A stretch of 64,000 bases of DNA, from NCBI RefSeq assembly GCF_050003625.1, contig NC_134398.1, forward strand, positions 92,417,913-92,481,912, read 5' to 3'. Position numbers and translations under genes: made by a program. This DNA is from Haematobia irritans. Lineage: Eukaryota > Arthropoda > Insecta > Diptera > Muscidae. The notes under the pieces were generated by a model. That model searched no databases and was not told the DNA's origin. It was given only the letters and a program-made list of their open reading frames with translations. Position 1 is the stretch's first letter. Each line of letters opens with the position of its first letter. Shown one piece after another: positions 55,849 through 64,000 of this stretch.

Positions 55849-56256
55849 ACCCAGAAAAAAAATGCCTTCGAAACTAAAGGAAAAATATTCATCAATTTAG
55901 ATTAGCCATTTTATTTGCATTAAGTTAAATTACACTAGTTTACACTGAAAATGTACACTTGATGAGAGTCGACTTTTCTAAGGGTGTGAAGATAAATTCG
56001 CGAGTTAAATTCGTTGTTTGTGTCTTGGCTAAGCAAAATTCAAATTTGTGGAACGAATTTAACTTGTGGAACGCATTCCAAAACACATTTTTTTCTTAAA
56101 AAGAGGAAATTTAGTGGTGGAAAAACTGGCAAACACTGTCAATTATTTAATATGTAAGAATACCAAACATTCGTAGTTTTATATCGTAGAAAAATTGAGC
56201 TATAAGAGATAACTCTACAGTCGCATAAAACAGTCAGTATATCCTTATGTAATGGT

Positions 56257-57236
56257 GGTGAATTGACCAGACAAAATGCCAGTGGAACATACCGACGAGG
56301 ACAAAAAACCAAAATTAAAAAATCAAAAGTCTCATGTACAGTATTTGAGATATAGCGTCACCAGATATCGGCTATATATAGCCCAGATATTGGATTGCCC
56401 ATATCTGGGAAACCGTTTTTGGTGAATTGACCAGACAAAATGCCAGTGGGACATACTGACGAGGACAAAAAACCAAAATTAAAAAATCGAAAGTCTCATG
56501 TACAGTATTTGAGATATAGCGTCACCAGATATCGGCTATACATAACCCAGATATTGGATCGCCCATATCTGGGAAACCGTTTTTGGTGAATTGACCAGAC
56601 AAAATGCCAGTGGGACATACTGACGAGGATAAAAAACCAAAATTAAAAAATCAAAAGTCTCATGTACAGTATTTGAGATATAGCGTCACCAGATATCGGC
56701 TATATATAGCCCAGATATTGGATTGCCCATATCTGGGAAACCGTTTTTGGTGAATTGACCAGACAAAATGCCAGTGGGACATACTGACGAGGACAAAAAA
56801 CCAAAATTAAAAAATCGAAAGTCTCATGTACAGTATTTGAGATATAGCGTCACCAGATATCGGCTATATATAACCCAGATATTGGATCGCCCATATCTGG
56901 GAAACCGTTTTTGGTGAATTGACCAGACAAAATGCCAGTGGAACATACCGACGAGGACAAAAAACCAAAATTAAAAAATCAAAAGTCTCATGTACAGTAT
57001 TTGAGATATAGCGTCACCAGATATCGGCTATATATAGCCCAGATATTGGCTCGCCCATATCTGGGAAACCGTTTTTGGTGAATTGACCAGACAAAATGCC
57101 AGTGGGACATACTAACGAGGATAAAAAACCAAAATTAAAATATCAAAAGTCTCATGTACAGTATTTGAGATATAGCGTCACCAGATATCGGCTATATATA
57201 GCCCAGATATTGGCTCGCCCATATCTGGGAAACCGT
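56257..57236 (+). repeat. 164-bp tandem repeat, six units, left arm
   Basis: GGTGAATTGACCAGACAAAA recurs at 56257, 56421, 56585, 56749, 56913 and 57077, exactly 164 bp apart. Units differ by few bases. Each contains the palindrome GGCTATATATAGCC and a hairpin pairing CCCAGATAT with ATATCTGGG over a 10-base loop. Confidence 0.95.
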
Positions 57237-58769
57237 TCATAATAATGTGTGTTCTTCGTAAGGAAAAATCTACTCTTCAATTCATCATGTCAACTCAACT
57301 CTTTCGCCAGCAAAAGCGAAACAAACAAATACCACAAAATTTGATAAAGGGAACTAATTTTTATAAAGCAAACTAACATGAAAATTAAAAAATATCACAA
57401 AATAAATGTTGACATTAAACAGCGTAATAAACCAACATATGTATGTAAATCGTTTTTCGGTTATAGAGAAAGCAAGCAAGCATAAAATTAAAAATAATCT
57501 ACATAATTTTCAAAAAATTCTACCAAAAATGTACCAATTTTAAAAAATTCTAATTTTCTTTTTATCACATTTTGAAGGTTTGTGTTGTATTCGAGATCCG
57601 AACGCGAAGTAGTCAGATGTGTCGCTAACATTACTAAAAGGGTTTAATGACTTCGTTCATATCGGCCATTATACTTTAAAAATGAATGTATTAATTCTGA
57701 TCTGTACGTTTTGAAATTTTAAATATATATAATATCGCTTCACATTATTTCAGTTTTCATTATAGAAAAGTTGTAGTGCATATATTGTCTGGGAGAAAGA
57801 GTAGATCAGATGTTTATACATAGTTTTTTACACAAGTCACCATTGTGTGTACAATACAAACGAATTCCTTATCGTCCAATACGTGGATTGTATCTGACAT
57901 AAATTTATGCATGCAGGTAAAAACTTCACAAGGTTTCAAGTACGCCCAAGTTCATTTGGAAATAGTAAGAAAGTGTGGAAGAAAATAGTGACCATCCTAC
58001 CCAACATAACGTACTGATGGTATACAATAGTGGATTTTGAAATTTCGATATGCAATCCATTAGCCATTGCACTTCATCAAGATTCGATATTGTGCAGTAT
58101 GTGGATTGTGTCTGACATAAATTTCTGCATGCAGGTATAAACTTCGCAATGTTTGAAGTACGCACAAGTGCGGCGGTAAAGTGTGGAAGAAAATAATGGC
58201 GACCCCATCCAAATAACGAAGTTGTAGGTGATATAGTGGATTTTTAAATTTAAATATGCAATCCATAACCCATTGCACTTCAACAAAATGCTCGAATTTA
58301 AAATTATTCTTCATTCAAGATCAGTAAAAATTTGTATAATAAATATATCCAACTGTAAATATATGGTATACAGTAATTGGAAATGGAATTCAAATAAAAC
58401 ATTAATTGATTCATTTGATTATTTTATGGAATCAAAAAATAAAAATATATTTCGGCATGACGTTATATAGTCAATTATATGTTTAAAACTACGAGTAAAA
58501 CAGATAATTGATTTTTGAGGGCGTACCAATTGATTAATTATTGAATTAATTGAGAAGTCAACTGTAATTTGCAATTAATGTCACTTAATATCATAATTTG
58601 ATCAATCTAAAAATTAATTAAAATGTGAGTAGAGGTTAAACAAAATAAATAACTGCATCAATTAAAAAAATTAATTGAGTTTTTGATATATATAGAAAAA
58701 TAATTGATTAGTTAAAACAATTATTTTCGTGATTCAGCAACACTAGCTATTTGTGCGCCACCGAACGAT
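57237..58769. other. Loop of the foldback-like element, non-coding
   Basis: Contains a ~204-bp tandem duplication (about 57855-58058 and 58059-58275; markers GACATAAATTT, GCATGCAGGTA, GTGTGGAAGAAAATA, TATGCAATCCAT) and, at 58370-58745, ATTGATT/AATTAATT words like those of the CACACAAAA family. No recognisable protein. Confidence 0.6.
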
Positions 58770-60145
58770 TTTTAAATTTCGATTTTTGTCCTCGTCAGTA
58801 TGTTCCACTAGCATTTTGTCCGGTCAATTCACCACGAATGGTTTCCCAGATATGGGCGATCCAATATCTGGGCTATATATAGCCGATATCTGGTGACGCT
58901 ATATCTCAAATTCTGTACATGAGATTTTCGATTTTTTAGTTTTGGTTTTTTATCCTCGTTAGTATGTTCCACTGGCATTTTGTCAGGTCAATTCACCAAA
59001 AACGGTTTCCCAGATATGGGCGATCCAATATCTGGGTTATATAGCCGATATCTGGTGACGCTATATCTCAAATACTGTACATGAGACTTTTGATTTTTTA
59101 ATTTTGGTTTTTTGTCCTCGTCGGTATGTTCCACTGGCATTTTGTCTGGTCAATTCACCAAAAACGGTTTCCAAGATATGGGCGATCCAATATCTGGGTT
59201 ATATATAGCCGATATCTGGTGACGCTATATCTCAAATACTGTACATGAGACTTTTGATATTTTAATTTTGGTTTTTTGTCCTCGTCGGTATGTTCCACTG
59301 GCATTTTGTCTGGTCAATTCACCAAAAACGGTTTCCCAGATATGGGCGAGCCAATATCTGGGCTATATATAGCCGATATCTGGTGACGCTATATCTCAAA
59401 TACTGTACATGAGACTTTTGATTTTTTAATTTTGGTTTTTTGTCCTCGTCGGTATGTTCCACTGGCATTTTGTCTGGTCAATTCACCAAAAACGGTTTCC
59501 CAGATATGGGCGATCCAATATCTGGGTTATATATAGCCGATATCTGGTGACGCTATATCTCAAATACTGTACATGAGACTTTCGATTTTTTAATTTTGGT
59601 TTTTTGTCCTCGTCAGTATGTCCCACTGGCATTTTGTCTGGTCAATTCACCAAAAACGGTTTCCCAGATATGGGCAATCCAATATCTGGGCTATATATAG
59701 CCGATATCTGGTGACGCTATATCTCAAATACTGTACATGAGACTTTTGATTTTTTAATTTTGGTTTTTTATCCTCGTCAGTATGTCCCACTGGCATTTTG
59801 TCTGGTCAATTCACCAAAAACGGTTTCCCAGATATGGGCGATCCAATATCTGGGTTATGTATAGCCGATATCTGGTGACGCTATATCTCAAATACTGTAC
59901 ATGAGACTTTCGATTTTTTAATTTTGGTTTTTTGTCCTCGTCAGTATGTCCCACTGGCATTTTGTCTGGTCAATTCACCAAAAACGGTTTCCCAGATATG
60001 GGCAATCCAATATCTGGGCTATATATAGCCGATATCTGGTGACGCTATATCTCAAATACTGTACATGAGACTTTTGATTTTTTAATTTTGGTTTTTTGTC
60101 CTCGTCGGTATGTTCCACTGGCATTTTGTCTGGTCAATTCACCAC
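58770..60145 (-). repeat. 164-bp tandem repeat, about 8.4 units, right arm (inverted)
   Basis: GGTCAATTCACC recurs with starts about 58823, 58987, 59149, 59313, 59477, 59641, 59805, 59969 and 60133, spaced 164 bp with one spacing of 162. Same unit as the left array in opposite orientation. The innermost unit (58770-58920) is the most diverged. Confidence 0.95.
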
Positions 60146-60860
60146 CATTACATAAGGATATACTGACTGTTTTATGCGACTGTAGAGTTATCTCTTATAG
60201 CTCAATTTTTCTACGATATAAAACTACGAATGTTTGGTATTCTTACATATTAAATAATTGACAGTGTTTGCCAGTTTTTCCACCACTAAATTTCCTCTTT
60301 TTAAGAAAAAATGTGTTTTGGAATGCGTTCCACAAGTTAAATTCGTCCCACAAAGTTAAATTCGTTCCACAAATTTGAATTTTGCTTAGCCAAGACACAA
60401 ACCACGAATTTAACTCGCGAATTTATCTTCACACCCTTGACTTTTCTTATGTATTTTCAAAGCCAAATTTTCAAAAAATTTACAAAGGACCTTTTCCGCC
60501 AGAAAAGTATAAACCATTGAAAGAAACGTCTGAATGAGAAGTTCATGATCGTATAGATAATACTCTAACGTAAGTAATAAGATCAACCAGAAGAAAAACG
60601 ACCGAAAAATGTTGTTCCATAAAACAAAATTTTAAATTTTTTTCGAATTCAGCAGATCAAAATACATAAGAAAAGTTGACTTTCATTAAGTGTACATAAA
60701 TTTTTTATTTTTTTTGTAAACTAGTGTTATTGTGTGAAATAATAAAATTTACTTGCTTCAGTAAAAAAAAATCCTAAACTGAAAGCAGTTAGGAATAGTT
60801 CATTAACTAGAATAAGGCATGGCATTTTACTAATACTATTTTCTTCGCGGGGTATAAGAA

Positions 60861-61084
60861 TTTACTACTGAACAAGAAAATTTTATTCACTGATAACAAA
60901 GCATTCGTAAAAAAAAACGAAATAAAACTAAAACCAAATTTAGTAAAATTTCATATAAAATGATAACTCTGACTTCCTTTATTATAGAAAGCTTATCATA
61001 CATACGAATAACACTTAGCATAGAAAAATATTTCAGTTCATTCGTACTAAGAAGTATTCAATCCTTTCAATTCTATTTTATTAA
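60861..61084. other. Spacer, no feature seen
   Basis: AT-rich flank of the foldback-like element. Confidence 0.4.
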
Positions 61085-61258
61085 GCCAACTGCCTAAAAA
61101 TTTGAGAATAACAATTCGAAAATTATTAGGCATTATATTTATTTTTGTCATTACAAGTAAGTCATTATAACTCACCGCAATGTAATGCAACGTGTAATGA
61201 CTGCTTTACTCCTGGTAATGCAAATTGTAATGAGGTGTGCTTACCTAGTTTTTGCTGG
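61085..61258 (-). repeat. CCCAGCAAAAACT-terminal repeat, copy 2
   Basis: Inverse match to 3140-3325, ending CTAGTTTTTGCTGGG at 61258-61260. Confidence 0.65.
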
Positions 61259-61364
61259 GCGGGAACCATCTGACGGGGAAGAAAGTTTCGTTAAAAGTAC
61301 GAACTGTTTACTGTTAAGTTGATGTAGAATATTCCATAGACAATTCGTAAAATCAATGAAATTT

Positions 61365-61468
61365 TCGTAATGAAGATTATATCATTTTCGTGATTGGAGA
61401 CATTTCAATTAGAAAAAGATGGCGTCCTTAATTTTCGTGATTGAAATCTAAAACAAAATGTTTGTGTG
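61365..61468 (+). mobile_element. Fragment: right end of the CACACAAAA element family
   Basis: ATCATTTTCGTGATTGGAGA to TGTTTGTGTG then TA; matches 39190-39287 and 19375-19464. Confidence 0.65.
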
Positions 61469-61470
61469 TA

Positions 61471-62052
61471 TTGGGCAATACTGATTCGCCAAGTTCATTC
61501 ATAACCACTTCCAATAGTCGCTTTTGCAATTGATCCTTATTTCTCCTACACCCAGAGAAGGAATATGATCACCTCAAACATGTTTTAAGAGCAAAATGTT
61601 ATTTTTGGGTGGTGACCATGTAACATGGTTTTCGCAACGATATTATTTTCTCGGAAATCATGTATCTGATTTCGGCAAGCAGGTTATATTTGACGAGAAA
61701 ATAACTTTTTTTTTAATGTTTATTTTCGGTTTATTGACTTGTGGTTACAGTTTGTACAACTATAAATAAACAAAAAATAGATTTCTTATGAGTTATATAT
61801 GATAAAATACATAGTCCATAAATTGGATACTCAAGAACATTATATATACCATAATTGATTTAATTGAATATTATCACTTGTAAATATTTAGTGTTGAGAG
61901 ATCGATAACATTTTTTTTATGTAATGAAAAACTTATAAAAACATTACTTGAATTTTTACTATATATGAAAAGAAGAAAAAAAGATGTTAGGAGAGATAAA
62001 AAAGAGAGTTTGTGTTTATTAATTATCCACCAGTACAAGTTTTTATTTAGAT
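61471..62052. other. CATGGTC-type repeat and AT-rich spacer
   Basis: 61550-61690 shares GACCATGTAACATGGTTTTC-type words with 42500-43480. The remainder is AT-rich; it may contain the 3' UTR of the retrotransposon that starts at 62053 on the minus strand. Confidence 0.45.
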
Positions 62053-62910
62053 TTATTCTCGTAACCAGTTTTTTTTTTTGGAAATGGAAGAATCAAATCG
62101 TAGATCATTGCTTAATATTAAATCGTTATTAATTGCCTTTATATTGGCCCTCCTATACAAATGGTAGAAAATTGGAATACCGCGTTCATTTTGAATAAAT
62201 CCATTTTGGTCTAAATATGGAAATGCTTCAGAAGGCACAAAACCTGTGTTCAAGCTTCTGCAAATATAGTTGAAGTCTGCATAGTATGGCGCTTTAATAA
62301 AGTTATTTAAGTTGCATCGTGTACTTCTTGCAATGTGATTTCTTATCAATTTGATTATGAAATTGTCAATTCTCAAAATATCTGCCGTGTTATAAAGTTT
62401 TCGATTAGATAAATACTTCGTGTAGTCACTCTCAGCTGATCTATATGAGGAAGTACATACTCGGAGGCATTTCCTTTCAATTTTTCTTAGCCTCTCCATA
62501 TACGAAGGAGAAATATTAAACCATACGGGACACCCATAGGTTAATATAGGTCTAATAAGTGATTTGTAGAGTAGCATTTTTACCTCTACACGCAAAAAAA
62601 TAATTCGTTCCTCCCAAACGAAATTTTAGACAAAAAAAGTTCGTTTCTCATTTGCTTTTCGCTGTAAGGAAGTGTATTTGGAAGAAAAGTATATACTTTT
62701 TGTGATAAACGTTTATTCTTTTCCAGGATGTAAAAACAATTTCATAAAGACAAATTAAAAAAAAAAACATTGTTTTCTTGCTATTTGCATTTTCCCTCAC
62801 ATCTTTCTCACATCCACGAGGTTTTTTAGTTCTTAACACCTTTTCCTGTAATACCAACAATGTAGAAGAAATTATACGATTTTATAAATTTTTAAAATTT
62901 TTTTACCTTT

Positions 62911-62982
62911 CGCCTGGACGGAGAATCGAACCGCGGACCATGCACTTTGTAAGCCAACACACTAACCACTGAGCTATGTACC
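62911..62982 (-). other. tRNA-like unit 2 in the 924-bp MITE
   Basis: Minus-strand TACATAGCTCAGTGGTTAG (a good A box), GTTGGCTTACAAAGTG and B box GGTTCGATTCTCC. The most tRNA-like of the set. Confidence 0.75.
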
Positions 62983-63096
62983 TGTTATGGTCATGAATAG
63001 ATAAATATCCATATAAGTTCTATTTATATAGCATAGCTTGCGGCGCCCACGAACCGAATAAACAAAGTTTATTTGACAGAAACATACATTTAGTTT

Positions 63097-63168
63097 GGCA
63101 CCGTGGAGCAGTGGTTGCTACGTCCGACTTGCATGCCAAGGGTCGTGGGTTCGATCCCTGCTTCGACC
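63097..63168 (+). other. tRNA-like unit 1 in the 924-bp MITE
   Basis: GGCACCGTGGAGCAGTGGTT, ACTTGCATGCCAAGG and B box GGTTCGATCCCTGC. Same type as the head of the SINE at 46058. Confidence 0.75.
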
Positions 63169-64000
63169 AAAGTTTTTTTTTATTTTTTTTTTTTATTTTT
63201 TTTTTACATATATTCCAGATATGTTCGGAAGATTTCGAAAAAATGTTCAACATTACATTGTAGTATATTAAATTTTGAACTGTAAAATGTGTCTTATTAA
63301 CGACCTAAAGTCAGAAAAGAACAGTGTTCGATATAAACGAAATGGACTGTGTTGTTGTTTCAAAAATAACTTTTTTTATTGAAAGAATAAAAATTTTGTA
63401 ACAAACGAACTTTTTTGGTGATAGAAGTTTAAAATTTTCGAAGCAATTCAAAAAACTCTAGCAAAAGAAAAACGTTTTCGGTACACGTTTTCCAAACGTT
63501 TTTTTTTGCGTGTACTGATATTTTCCTAGAGTAAAATAACTTTCTGTGTATAAAAAACGCGTCTATGGCTTTTGGGATTTGATTTCGAATATGATTGTTA
63601 AAGTACAAAAATTTATCCAAGTAAACACCTAAATACTTGACTACATTTCTATTGACAATTTTTTGCTGACTGGGAGATGTAATACCAAATTTTCTCCAGT
63701 GTCTACGGATGCCATTATTGCACCTCTTAACGGGTGGTCGTAAAAGAATGGTTTCGCACTTCGCATAATTGATTCTCATATTCCAACTGTCCGAATAGCT
63801 TACAACTCTATCAAATTTCTCTTGAAGATGCATGTTGATACTAGTAACAGTTTCATCCGCATGAAATACTATGATGTCGTCAGCATAACCTATTGAATCT
63901 GAAATACTGAGTAGAAGATCGTGAATATATATATTAAATAACGTTGGAGCATTAATTGTGCCCTGTTGGAGTCCATTGACCATTTTGAAATTGCGAGAAC

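Larger units (their letters stand above)
55849..60860. mobile_element. Foldback-like giant inverted-repeat element (about 5 kb)
   Basis: Left arm about 55930-57236 and right arm about 58770-60730 are inverse copies. Outer parts pair without internal repeats (for example CGTAGTTTTATATCGTAG at 56175 with its complement at 60215, and ATTCGCGAGTTAAATTCG at 55995 with 60410). Inner parts are tandem 164-bp units. A 1.5-kb loop lies between. Outer ends CACCCAGAAAAAAAATGCC and (inverse) ACCCCGCGAAGAAAAT are placed approximately. Long inverted repeats built of tandem units are the hallmark of Foldback/Galileo-type elements. No transposase in the loop. An extra ~220-bp segment with its own short inverted ends sits in the right arm (60450-60675). 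Confidence 0.85.
62589..63512. mobile_element. 924-bp TA-flanked MITE (CACGCAAA family) with divergent tRNA-like pair
   Basis: Ends CACGCAAAAAAATAATTC and (inverse) CACGCAAAAAAAAACG lie next to TA at 62587-62588 and 63513-63514. Inserted in an RT coding frame. Interior: CCCAAACGAAATTTTAGAC block, two tRNA-like units (62911-62982 minus, 63097-63168 plus), then GATATAAACGAAATGGACTG and TTTTCCAAACGTTT. Fragments are at 5619, 10521 and 12848. The middle ~540 bp match, inverted, 30390-30930 of MITE A. Confidence 0.92.
62053..63983 (-). pseudogene. Reverse transcriptase C-terminal half, interrupted by a MITE
   Basis: Motifs: NGLQQGTINAPTLFNIYIHD (RT domain 4 region, with QQG for the usual PQG), then GYADDIIVFHAD, the catalytic box, then CETILLRPPVKRC and VVKYLGVYLDKFLYFNNHIR of the palm/thumb, and FYSRKIS at the break. 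After the MITE: LLYKSLIRPILTYGCPVW, RLRKIERKCLRVC and GFVPSEAFPYLDQNGFIQN to a stop at 62053. Apart from the insertion I see no stop in the visible part, so this copy was probably intact when the MITE landed. Clade not certain. Confidence 0.8.
62053..64000 (-). mobile_element. Second non-LTR retrotransposon (jockey/I-like), cut by window edge and by a MITE
   Basis: Minus-strand polymerase split into 63429-63983 and 62053-62595 by the 924-bp MITE at 62589-63512. The two parts join in frame across the TA target. The 5' part runs off the window. No RNase H follows the RT in the visible part. A different clade from the LOA elements. Confidence 0.8.

Noticed and set aside
56257..60145. CRISPR-like array
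   Set aside because: 164-bp units without short repeats and unique spacers, in inverted pairs in a eukaryotic transposon-rich region.
62911..63168. Functional tRNA genes
   Set aside because: The tRNA-like units lie in repeated transposons, have imperfect acceptor stems by eye and recur in several copies; A and B boxes alone do not make a tRNA gene.

Overview
The window looks like AT-rich intergenic DNA from a higher fly, most likely a calyptrate or muscoid dipteran. The reasons are LOA-clade LINEs, a mariner, a BEL/Pao and a Ty3/gypsy retroelement, and very many short TA-flanked inverted-repeat elements. The species call is inference. I found no intact host gene. One unrecognised 127-residue reading frame (1356-1739, minus) is the only candidate not clearly belonging to a transposon. 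Almost everything else is transposable elements nested in one another, and many have exact target-site duplications (TSDs) that date the insertions relative to each other.

Layout. 1-1940: repeat tail, 27-bp minisatellite, unknown frame. 1950-4938: an element with hAT-like 8-bp TSDs and arms of CACTCACG minisatellite, holding a second 8-bp-TSD element (2452-3131). 5815-10520: two broken LOA-clade LINE copies. 10521-14500: fragment of a tRNA-module MITE, mariner copy 1, other MITE pieces, a long (AT)n tract between inverted SINE fragments. 14704-18433: 5'-truncated LOA LINE with TSD. 18700-22206: MITE relatives and a repeat with exon-like modules (copy E1). 22209-26530: decayed Ty3/gypsy element. 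26578-31176: MITE 'A', split by an older fly repeat (27191-29999) that itself carries a DD37E Tc1/mariner element with an open transposase. 31348-32559: mariner copy 2. 33038-40612: BEL/Pao element split by a 2.1-kb TA-flanked element. 40677-42069: four hAT-like MITEs side by side and nested, each with an 8-bp TSD. 44136-49342: full-length LOA LINE with an 11-bp TSD and an open ORF1, interrupted by a 345-bp tRNA-derived SINE. 49919-51711: MITE 'B'. 51714-55380: repeat E2, containing a 587-bp Harbinger-like element with a two-exon Myb/SANT gene. 55849-60860: foldback-like giant inverted repeat built from 164-bp tandem units. 62053-64000: a second non-LTR retrotransposon, split by a 924-bp MITE.

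How the parts relate. The SINE and the LOA LINE share their 3' end, including a CCTAA-like tail, so the LINE is the probable source of the SINE's mobility. Three TIR elements carry one conserved module of two divergent tRNA-like sequences, and one of these resembles the SINE head. No LINE, gypsy or BEL copy has an uninterrupted polymerase. The DD37E transposase is the only full-length catalytic frame that looks intact.
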